From assembly GCA_016196295.1 (NCBI GenBank), contig JACPYA010000052.1, forward strand, positions 1 to 32,712: a DNA stretch of 32,712 bases, in the 5' to 3' direction. A program made the translations under genes and the position numbers. The stretch's first letter is position 1, and the number at the start of each line of letters is the position of its first letter. This document shows positions 20,434 to 26,330 of the stretch, in pieces. The notes beneath the pieces were generated by a model that did not search any database, had not been told where the DNA came from, and was given only the letters and a program-made list of their open reading frames with translations. This stretch comes from Candidatus Peregrinibacteria bacterium. Lineage in GTDB: Bacteria; Patescibacteriota; Gracilibacteria; Peribacterales; Peribacteraceae.

Positions 20434-21627
20434 TTAAAACCCACGCTTCCACTTCCGGAGGTTCTCGAATGCGCGGGTGAGCTTATAGGATGGCGTGAGC
20501 GGGAGATCGAAGCAGTGCACGAGATTCAGGAGCTCGCCGCCGAAGCCGGTCTTGAAGAGCGTGACGCCGGCGAACGGGTGATTGGTTATTGGTTTCTGGT
20601 TATTGGTTTGAGGGGCAATGCCCCAGAAGTTATAGATGTGATCGCCGCGCTTCAGCGCATCCTGGATCGCTGTCCACTGGAGCAGATAGCTTGCCGGGAT
20701 CTTCTTCCACTTCTCCGCGCTTGCGCCGTGGTGGTAGCTCGTCTCGCCCCCCATATGCATGTGGATCGATGCCGCGACGGTTTCGCCTTGGTAACGGGCG
20801 AGGTACAGCGTGCACCCGCCCGAACGATCCCGTTCGGATCGGGCGGGCTCGTTCCTCGGCGCAAAGTGCGCGACTTGGGCGCGGAAGAACGCATCGGTGT
20901 ACGGTGTGAAGCCATGGCGCTTCCTCGTCTCGTCGTGGAGGGTGAGAAATTGCGGCAAGTCCCGCACGGGGTCTTGGGAAATTTGGATAGTGACGCCATC
21001 CTTTTCCGCCCTGCGAATGAGATTCCGCGCCGTAGATCTCATCTGTTTAAAAATCTCTTCTTCTGAGCGAGGTGTCGATATTTCTCGATGTTTCGCGGAG
21101 TCTTCATACTCGTTTTTCTTGTCCTCTGAAGCCCTCACCCCCAACCCCTCTCCCTCTGGGAGAGGGGAGGTTTGCTCGTTCCAAAAATTAGGTGTTCTCA
21201 GGGGTAAGTACCACAGGTGTTCTGCAAGCAAGTGGAGTGGCGAGGGGATTGCATCTGAAATTTCATAACTTTCCGAGCGGGGCCCGAAGGGCGCCCTTTG
21301 GGCCCAGAACGGGCTCATGCGGATGAAGGTGCACCGCTTCTCCCGCGCGATTTCCTTCAGTCGAGCGACGATCGCATCGAGCGCTTCGCGCGAGCTCACG
21401 AGCGGGCCGTAGGGGACCGAGAGGTGCCTGCCGCGACGCGCCGGCACGAGGATAGCTTGGCAAATGCCGATGATGCTTTCGCCCTCCCGTGCCTCGAGGC
21501 GGATCGGTTCTTGATGCGTGTCTCTGTAGACCTCGCCCATCGTCCACGATTGAAGAAAGGGCCTGAATTGCTGTGCATTCAGGAAGGCATCCCATGCCGC
21601 TGGATCGCGTGCGTCTGCAATGAGCAT
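20434..21627 (-). CDS. FemAB-family peptidyltransferase (lipid II interpeptide bridge type)
   Basis: 397 residues with two GNAT-like halves: N-terminal WDAFLNAQQFRPFLQSWTMGEVYRD…RGRHLSVPYGPLV, C-terminal KQMRSTARNLIRRAEKDGVTIQ, FFRAQVAHF and TLYLARYQGETVAASIHMHMGGETSYHHGAS…LLQWTAIQDALKRGDHIYNFWGI. FemX/FemAB enzymes add amino acids from aminoacyl-tRNA to the peptidoglycan stem peptide. The start ATG is used; an AT-rich TATCAAT tract lies about five bases upstream. The gene is remarkable for four repeat-like insertions: residues about 108-117, 153-166, 260-271 and 329-341. It sits in a minus-strand envelope block with DegT- and MurF-like genes. Confidence 0.87.
   Translation of the reverse strand: MLIADARDPAAWDAFLNAQQFRPFLQSWTMGEVYRDTHQEPIRLEAREGESIIGICQAILVPARRGRHLSVPYGPLVSSREALDAIVARLKEIAREKRCTFIRMSPFWAQRAPFGPRSESYEISDAIPSPLHLLAEHLWYLPLRTPNFWNEQTSPLPEGEGLGVRASEDKKNEYEDSAKHREISTPRSEEEIFKQMRSTARNLIRRAEKDGVTIQISQDPVRDLPQFLTLHDETRKRHGFTPYTDAFFRAQVAHFAPRNEPARSERDRSGGCTLYLARYQGETVAASIHMHMGGETSYHHGASAEKWKKIPASYLLQWTAIQDALKRGDHIYNFWGIAPQTNNQKPITNHPFAGVTLFKTGFGGELLNLVHCFDLPLTPSYKLTRAFENLRKWKRGF
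20581..20609. repeat. GGTTATTGGTTT direct repeat inside FemAB-like gene
   Basis: Two copies of TTGGTTATTGGTTT-like units separated by a few bases, read as QTNNQKPITNH (about 330-340) between NFWGIAP and FAGVTLFK. Other FemAB proteins have a short loop here. Confidence 0.55.
20815..20847. repeat. CCCGCCCG…CGGGCGGG palindrome inside FemAB-like gene
   Basis: Outer arms CCCGCCCGA / TCGGGCGGG, inner GAACG-atcc-CGTTC. It is the same family as the intergenic palindrome at 5989-6018. It encodes PARSERDRSGG (260-270) just before the TLYLARYQGE strand. Confidence 0.65.
21145..21167. repeat. CCCCTCTCCC-TCT-GGGAGAGGGG palindrome inside FemAB-like gene
   Basis: Perfect 10-bp arms with a 3-base loop, extended by CCCTCACCCCCAA on the left. 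It is read as TSPLPEGEGLGVRAS (about 153-167), a peptide typical of read-through of a widespread bacterial intergenic repeat. Confidence 0.65.
21280..21305. repeat. GGGCCC-type palindrome inside FemAB-like gene
   Basis: GGGCCCGAAGGGC / GCCCTTTGGGCCC, palindromic except for one position. It is read as AQRAPFGPR (109-117). The core GGCCCGAAGGGC is shared with the metG palindrome. Confidence 0.6.
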
Positions 21628-21629
21628 TT

Positions 21630-21663
21630 GGAATTGATAATGGATAATTGATAATTAATAATT
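21630..21663. repeat. AT-rich terminal inverted repeat, left of IVP-type gene
   Basis: Built of GATAATNGATAATTGATAATTAAT-type units; its complement resembles the right-hand element at 22019-22053. The two enclose one AT-rich gene. Confidence 0.5.
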
Positions 21664-22012
21664 ACGTCGCTTTCGAAGTTTTAATAATGGATATTAACAA
21701 TTTTAAAATTTCATCGATTTCTGAGAATAGGGCACCCATCTCTTGCAAAGAAGCGGTCTTCGAATCACGAATTAATCGCAACCAATATTTCGTTTCAAAG
21801 GCTTCTTTAAGAGAGATGGATAATTTTGCAATGAAATCTCGTCTGCTCTGTGCTTGCAGGGCTTCCTCAATATTTGCTCCAATGCTCGTTCCTGATTTTA
21901 AAAGTTGCTTGCTCAATACATATTGTCTTCGTTCATTGAGAACATTACAGAACTCAATGATATGCAATGAGAAGCCATAGCTTTTTTCCTGAATGACATT
22001 GGGCTTTTGCAT
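21662..22012 (-). CDS. four-helix-bundle protein of the 23S rRNA intervening-sequence (IVP) type
   Basis: About 116 residues: MQKPNVIQEKSYGFSLHIIEFCNVLNERRQYVLSKQLLKSGTSIGANIEEALQAQSRRDFIAKLSISLKEAFETKYWLRLIRDSKT…EIDEILKLLISIIKTSK. The SGTSIGANIEEA-x-x-x-x-S-x-x-DFIxKLxIxLKEAxExxYWLxL signature is that of IVP/S23-type proteins. These share a fold with DGR Avd but are usually not DGR-linked; their function is unclear. The gene is clearly AT-rich against GC-rich neighbours and flanked by inverted AT-rich repeats, so recent acquisition is likely. ATG 22012 is used; GATAAT lies eight bases upstream. An ATG at 22018 adds two residues. Confidence 0.85.
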   Translation of the reverse strand: MQKPNVIQEKSYGFSLHIIEFCNVLNERRQYVLSKQLLKSGTSIGANIEEALQAQSRRDFIAKLSISLKEAFETKYWLRLIRDSKTASLQEMGALFSEIDEILKLLISIIKTSKAT

Positions 22013-22018
22013 GTTCAT

Positions 22019-22053
22019 GCATTATCAATTATCAATTTTTAATTATCAATTTG
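22019..22053. repeat. AT-rich terminal inverted repeat, right of IVP-type gene
   Basis: Contains repeated ATTATCAATT units, roughly the complement of the element at 21630-21663. Part of it overlaps the last codons of the DegT-like gene (22039 onwards), which end QQIDN. Confidence 0.5.
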
Positions 22054-23292
22054 TTGTTGAATTGCTTCTACGAGCCTTCTTGCCTGTCTTAATGACGTCT
22101 TTGGATGTGTGGGGAGCGAGAGGATCCGTACGCACACGTCTTCTGCAGCAGGGTCGGTGCCGGGAACGTACTCGGTCTTTCCAAGATCGATGTTTTCCGG
22201 GCAGATGACGCAGCCGGTCCAGCCGTCGTTCAAGTGAATGTTCTCTGCCTTGAGCGCGCGGCGCAGTTGTTCGGCTCCCGGAAAGAAGAGCGGGAACTTC
22301 TGGAGCAAGGAGTAAGGGAGGATAGCACCCGGGAAGCGCCAGCCGCGCTTGCGTGCCTCCTCGAAGTAGAAGCGCGTGAGCATCCGGCGGTGGTCGTTGA
22401 TCTTCCGGAGGGACCGAAGCTGCGCGAGCGCCAGGGATGCGCAGGCATTGGGGATTCTGTGTAGCACAGGGGACATGGATCCTTCTTTTTCCTGCACATC
22501 CAGGATGGGAATGAGCAGCCGCAGAGAGCGCAGCGCCTTCAGGAGAGCTTTGCCGATCCAAAGCCCGTAGAGCGGCCGTGCGACGGCGTAGAAGAGGGGA
22601 TACTGGAGCAGTCGGCAGATCGTCCACATCGAATGATCGACCGCGGTTCCCTGGATTTTTCGAAGCTCCATGGTCGTCGCAGGGTCTCGCGAGAGCACCG
22701 CCCCGCCGCTGATGCCGGAGATCGCCTTGTCGCGGCCGAAACTCAGGATCACGAAGTCGCCGCTATAGCCCATGGATTGGTTCTGATCTGGAATGCTGTG
22801 CGCGCAGTCTTCGATCAGCACGGCACCGCCCGCCTGCCGGCCGGGCAGGTAGCGGTCACAGAGTGCTCGAAGCCTTGTGGTGTCCGCGGGGATGCCAAAC
22901 GTGTGCTGACAGATGACCGCGCGCGTCCGGGGCGTCATCAGCGCTTCTACGGATGCGGGATCCATATTCAGCGTGTCCTCCGCGATGTCGGCAAACTTCG
23001 GCAGTGCGCCGGACGCATGGATCGCATTGGGGACGACGACGCACGTGTAGCCCTGAACGATCACTTCCTCGCCCGGGCGGACCTTCAACGCTTTGAGGAG
23101 TGCCAAGAGTGCTTCTCGCCCGGAGCCGAACGTGTACGCTTCGCACTCAAACTTCTCTGCGAGCGCTCGCTCCAGTCTCTTCACCGCAGCTCCCCGCTTG
23201 TATTTCCACGGCTGGAGCGTCAGCGCGAAGGCCAGTAGACATTGGGAGAGATCCCCGAGGGGGGCGAACGTGTGATGGATGGGGGAGAACAT
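22039..23292 (-). CDS. DegT/DnrJ/EryC1-type PLP aminotransferase
   Basis: 417 residues of the sugar aminotransferase fold. Visible features: FGSGREALLALLKAL (cofactor phosphate-binding turn), GEEVIVQGYTCVVVPNAI, ICQHTFGIPADT, VLIEDCAHS (Asp162, partner of the pyridine nitrogen) and SFGRDKAISGISGGAVL with Lys189 as likely Schiff-base lysine. Such enzymes make amino sugars for surface glycans, which fits the envelope block. The ATG at 23292 follows a telomere-like repeat that would be its whole leader; TATTAT at 23329-23334 is the likely -10. Residues 149-156 (LPGRQAGG) come from an inserted palindrome. The last residues fall in the neighbouring AT-rich repeat. Confidence 0.88.
   Translation of the reverse strand: MFSPIHHTFAPLGDLSQCLLAFALTLQPWKYKRGAAVKRLERALAEKFECEAYTFGSGREALLALLKALKVRPGEEVIVQGYTCVVVPNAIHASGALPKFADIAEDTLNMDPASVEALMTPRTRAVICQHTFGIPADTTRLRALCDRYLPGRQAGGAVLIEDCAHSIPDQNQSMGYSGDFVILSFGRDKAISGISGGAVLSRDPATTMELRKIQGTAVDHSMWTICRLLQYPLFYAVARPLYGLWIGKALLKALRSLRLLIPILDVQEKEGSMSPVLHRIPNACASLALAQLRSLRKINDHRRMLTRFYFEEARKRGWRFPGAILPYSLLQKFPLFFPGAEQLRRALKAENIHLNDGWTGCVICPENIDLGKTEYVPGTDPAAEDVCVRILSLPTHPKTSLRQARRLVEAIQQQIDN
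22833..22849. repeat. CCTGCC-N5-GGCAGG palindrome inside DegT-like gene
   Basis: CCTGCC-GGCCG-GGCAGG. The intergenic palindrome at 6025-6041 has the same arms. It is read as LPGRQAGG, just before the conserved VLIEDCAHS strand. Confidence 0.65.
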
Positions 23293-23320
23293 AGGGTTAG
23301 GGTTAGGGTTAGGGTTGGGG
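23293..23320. repeat. telomere-like TTAGGG array
   Basis: On the plus strand: AGGG, then three perfect TTAGGG units, then TTGGGG; the four G-tracts could form a G-quadruplex. The array starts directly after the DegT-like start codon complement (23290-23292), so on the minus strand it is the CCCTAA-rich 5' leader of that gene. Confidence 0.8.
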
Positions 23321-23345
23321 CTAGGAAAATAATACGTCCAAAGCA

Positions 23346-23363
23346 GCAGGCGTTCCCGCCTGC
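23346..23363. terminator. hairpin after the MurF-like gene
   Basis: GCAGGCG-TTCC-CGCCTGC, a 7-bp stem with a 4-base loop, four bases after the MurF-like stop. It is followed on the minus strand by TGCTTTGG and then the presumed promoter of the DegT-like gene. Confidence 0.5.
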
Positions 23364-23367
23364 GGTT

Positions 23368-24885
23368 TCATGCGATCAGTCGGCGGATGGTAGCAGGAGG
23401 AACGAGGCCGATGCAGACGAGGAGCGCACCTCCGGAGATTTTCGGCGTGTCCCTCGAAAGGACCGTCACGGGTTTGCCGTACCCGCGCTCAAATTCCTTC
23501 GCGCGCTTCGCATGCGTGAAGAGGACGGCGTCGAACACCGAGGCGGCGAGTCCTCCGAGTTCCGCATGGATCTTCTCCTGGTCTTCGCCCAGCTCGATGA
23601 GCCCGCTCGTGAGGAGGATCTTCCGCTCGCTCGGCCGGGTCCGCGCCCACTCGATGGCCGCGCGGAAGCTCATGGGGCTCGCATTGTGCGTGTCATCGAG
23701 GATCGTGACGGGTCCCACGCTTCGGATCTCAAACGTCTGCTTCGGCGGCGCAAAGGACCGCAGCCGTTCGGCAATCTTCGGGAGGGGCAGCGTGAGGTGC
23801 ATCCCGACGGCGATCGAAAGCAGCACGTTCGTCACGTTGTGCGTGCCGTGGATCGGCACGGAGAAAGCGAGACCCTGCACCGTGAAACGGATGCCCTGCG
23901 GCGTCTCTGCGATGTCGAATGCCTCGAGGTCAGCCGGTCCGCCGGTTCCGACAACCGTCACCGGACACTTCGCTTTGGTTCGGACACTTCGACACAGTTC
24001 GCTGTCGCCATTCAGGAACGCATGACCATTTGGAGGCAGTGCCTCGATCAGTTCGCCTTTTGCTTCTATGAGTGCCTCCTGGGATCCAAACAGCGCCATG
24101 TGTTGCCTGCCGATGAAGGTCACGACTCCATAGTGAGGTTGGACGATGCTGCAGAGAGTTCGAATTTCCCCACGACGGTAGGCGCCCATCTCGATGATGA
24201 GAATCTTCGGTCGCTCATTCCTCGTGAGGTTGCTAATCAACCACTGTGCCACGCCCATTTCAGAATTGACGTGTCCCGGCGTCACGAGCGGATGCAGATC
24301 TCGCAGGACATGTGCTAGGAGTTCTTTCGTCGTCGTCTTGCCCACACTCCCCGTGATACCGATGACCGTGAGGTCCGGATTCTGAGATCGGATCTCCTGT
24401 GCCTTCTGCATGATGCGTCGTTTCAACAAACGATCGAGTGGGAGAAGCAGAGCCCACGACACCGCGAGCAAGAACGGTTGGATGAATGGAATGACGAGAC
24501 CGAGGATGGCGTGCCCCGCGACGATCGCGGCCCATGTGAGCACAATGGAGAGGACGAGGGTCAGGACTGTGAGGGCGACCGCCTTGCTCGTCCGCACCGG
24601 CATCGGCTGGCGTCGAAGAGCAAGCTGCAGAACGAAGAGGGCTGTGAGAACGCCGAGGAGGTAGAAGGGCCAATCGCGCAGGAGACCGAGGAAACCAATG
24701 AGACCAAAGAGACCAAGGAATAGTGGTCGCACGACGCCGAAGAGTTGGCGAAACCACCCCTCCGCTCGAAGATGTTCTTTCAAGCGATCCCACCGCCATT
24801 CCTTCAGCTGCCATACATGGGCGGCGGTCAGAAGCGGGGAGAGGCACGCCGTGACAATCAGGACAAAAAAGACGAGCACCTGCAC
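23368..24885 (-). CDS. MurF-like Mur ligase with N-terminal membrane domain
   Basis: 505 residues. The first ~150 hold four to five membrane helices. A Mur ligase core follows: P-loop GITGSVGKTTTKE (176-188), TPGHVNSEMGVAQWL, ILIIEMGAYRRGEI, TFIGRQHMALFGS, GTHNVTNVLLSIAVG, then ILDDTHNASPMSFRAAIE, as in UDP-MurNAc-tripeptide:D-Ala-D-Ala ligases. An ATP-dependent ligation of a peptidoglycan-type precursor at the membrane is likely; MurF substrate choice is inferred. The start is GTG 24885, because TAGGCT lies exactly six bases upstream (leaderless pattern). The first-helix region LFLGLFGLIGFLGLL (55-69) is encoded by a GAGACCAA-type repeat, also seen at 4547-4633. Confidence 0.88.
   Translation of the reverse strand: MQVLVFFVLIVTACLSPLLTAAHVWQLKEWRWDRLKEHLRAEGWFRQLFGVVRPLFLGLFGLIGFLGLLRDWPFYLLGVLTALFVLQLALRRQPMPVRTSKAVALTVLTLVLSIVLTWAAIVAGHAILGLVIPFIQPFLLAVSWALLLPLDRLLKRRIMQKAQEIRSQNPDLTVIGITGSVGKTTTKELLAHVLRDLHPLVTPGHVNSEMGVAQWLISNLTRNERPKILIIEMGAYRRGEIRTLCSIVQPHYGVVTFIGRQHMALFGSQEALIEAKGELIEALPPNGHAFLNGDSELCRSVRTKAKCPVTVVGTGGPADLEAFDIAETPQGIRFTVQGLAFSVPIHGTHNVTNVLLSIAVGMHLTLPLPKIAERLRSFAPPKQTFEIRSVGPVTILDDTHNASPMSFRAAIEWARTRPSERKILLTSGLIELGEDQEKIHAELGGLAASVFDAVLFTHAKRAKEFERGYGKPVTVLSRDTPKISGGALLVCIGLVPPATIRRLIA
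24679..24722. repeat. GAGACCAA repeat inside the MurF-like gene
   Basis: Plus strand GAGACCGAGGAAACCAATGAG and further ACCAAAGAG units; the complement (TTGGTCTC units) is in frame as LGLFGLIGFLGLL, a membrane helix. It matches the unit of the intergenic repeat at 4547-4633. Confidence 0.6.
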
Positions 24886-24966
24886 CGTAGTAGCCTAGCT
24901 GATTATCGAGGCCAGCAAAGGCTCCAAAAGACCCCTCTGTGGCCTCTCTTGGGGATCATGAAATGA

Positions 24967-24995
24967 TTGAAAAAATGAGCAAAATATTGTATTAT
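24967..24995 (+). promoter_or_regulatory. sigma-70 promoter of the acidic protein gene
   Basis: TTGAAA (24967-24972), 17-base spacer, TATTAT (24990-24995). The start near 25001 leaves a leader of about 20 bases before ATG 25021 with no Shine-Dalgarno site. Confidence 0.7.
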
Positions 24996-25020
24996 AGAGA
25001 GTGAACTTACACAAACATCC

Positions 25021-26211
25021 ATGACCCATTCCAATAAACAGCTTGTTGGTTTTGGACTCGTCGTCCTGCTTCTTGGGCTCATCGGCCTGCTCATGTCGGA
25101 ACTCCGTGCGACCGCGTGGCTGCCGGGGGATATCAACAATGAGTGGTACGTGAATGAGTCGGGAGACGCAGGAGATGATGGGGGTTCTGACGAGGGAGAT
25201 GAGGATGGAGAGGATGAAGATGGTGATGAGTCTGGAGAGGATGAGGGAGACGAAGACGGAGATACCTCAGCAGACGATGATGGAGATTGGGATATAGGAG
25301 GAGTTGATGGTGGTGGATTTGGAACGGGTGGAGAGAATAGAGGGGATGAGGACGATGGAAATGACAATGGAGGCGGAAGCGAAGGTGACGCAGATAGCTG
25401 CAATGATGGTTCCGATAATGATGAAGATGGTGCTACTGATTGCGATGATTCAGAATGTATGATGTTTTGTGAGGTTGATGACGGAGACGATTCTGGAGAT
25501 GACACCACGGCGAGCGGCGGAGAGGATTGTTGGAATGGAGTGGATGATGATGACGATGGTCATGTTGATGCGGATGATGGTGATTGTTCTGCTCCGCCCC
25601 CGTTCTTTGCTATCCCGCCAACGGCGCCTCCTTCAGGCATTCCGCCATCCTTTGGACCTCCGACCCATACTGCTGCCCCAGACAAGACCCCGAGCGTCAC
25701 GCTTCCGCCGTGGCCCATCGGCATACCTCCTTCCTTTGAGGATCTCCCTCCGTCCGTTCCGGATTTCTCTGACCCTTGGTATCACCAGATGTTCCAAGAG
25801 TTCCAGAGTGATACGAGTCTCATGCAGCAGATCGATGAGATGTGGAACACCGCCGATGAAACGCAGTGGGATCCCACGGATACAGACGTATGGTACGACA
25901 AATTTGTTCCGTTCGAAGAGTACGAGATCCCCGTCGAAGATTCTTCCTTCTACGATGAGGGCGGCATGTGGTATACACCGCAATCCACATTAAACGAATG
26001 GAACGATGAAGTTCCGTGGGATGACCAGATGGACTACGGACCGGAGTTCTTCGATTCCGAACGTGAAATCGATTGGCTCGATGGACGATCTGCAGCTCCG
26101 TCTGTAGAAGAAGAGGTTGTGGAGGACCTGGTGGGAGAGGGCTTCTGGAACACCCTTCAAAACACCCTACAGGCCATTTTGGACAGTCTGTTTGGAGGCT
26201 CAGCCGAATAA
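25021..26211 (+). CDS. membrane-anchored, highly acidic Cys-motif protein
   Basis: 396 residues. One N-terminal membrane segment (LVGFGLVVLLLGLIGLLM) acts as signal anchor. Residues 45-125 are almost only Asp, Glu, Gly and Ser, encoded by a strand of nearly pure purines. Next come two Cys motifs: SCNDGSDNDEDGATDCDDSEC, and a shorter DCWNGVDDDDDGHVDADDGDC. Both resemble the C-x-D-G-x-D-N-D-x-D-G-x-x-D-C calcium-binding motif of outer-surface proteins. A Pro-rich stretch (PPTAPPSGIPPSFGPP) leads to an acidic, Trp-rich C-terminal part ending in an amphipathic helix (GFWNTLQNTLQAILDSLFGG). Extracellular and calcium-binding by inference. It precedes the kinase pair but has its own promoter and terminator. 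Confidence 0.72.
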   Translation: MTHSNKQLVGFGLVVLLLGLIGLLMSELRATAWLPGDINNEWYVNESGDAGDDGGSDEGDEDGEDEDGDESGEDEGDEDGDTSADDDGDWDIGGVDGGGFGTGGENRGDEDDGNDNGGGSEGDADSCNDGSDNDEDGATDCDDSECMMFCEVDDGDDSGDDTTASGGEDCWNGVDDDDDGHVDADDGDCSAPPPFFAIPPTAPPSGIPPSFGPPTHTAAPDKTPSVTLPPWPIGIPPSFEDLPPSVPDFSDPWYHQMFQEFQSDTSLMQQIDEMWNTADETQWDPTDTDVWYDKFVPFEEYEIPVEDSSFYDEGGMWYTPQSTLNEWNDEVPWDDQMDYGPEFFDSEREIDWLDGRSAAPSVEEEVVEDLVGEGFWNTLQNTLQAILDSLFGGSAE

Positions 26212-26234
26212 CGAATTACCGAAATACCGCAAAT

Positions 26235-26267
26235 AAGGCCAATCCTAAAAGGATTACGGCCTTTTTT
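26235..26267 (+). terminator. rho-independent terminator
   Basis: AAGGCC-AATCC / GGATT-ac-GGCCTT with a TAAAA loop, followed by a T-run (TTTT). It lies 24 bases after the acidic-protein stop. Confidence 0.85.
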
Positions 26268-26291
26268 ACAGGATTTGACAAGTATTCAAAT

Positions 26292-26320
26292 TTGACGTGA
26301 ATAGTACTTAAGTGTATTAT
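26292..26320 (+). promoter_or_regulatory. sigma-70 promoter of kinase 1
   Basis: TTGACG (26292-26297), 17-base spacer, TATTAT (26315-26320). Because the hexamer covers the first ATG (26319), translation must begin at the second ATG (26331), ten bases after the hexamer. Confidence 0.7.
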
Positions 26321-26330
26321 GGCGACCTCT

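Noticed and set aside
23293-23320. TTAGGG units as a eukaryotic telomere or contamination
   Set aside because: Only about four units, in the middle of bacterial genes and next to a start codon; nothing else suggests eukaryotic DNA.
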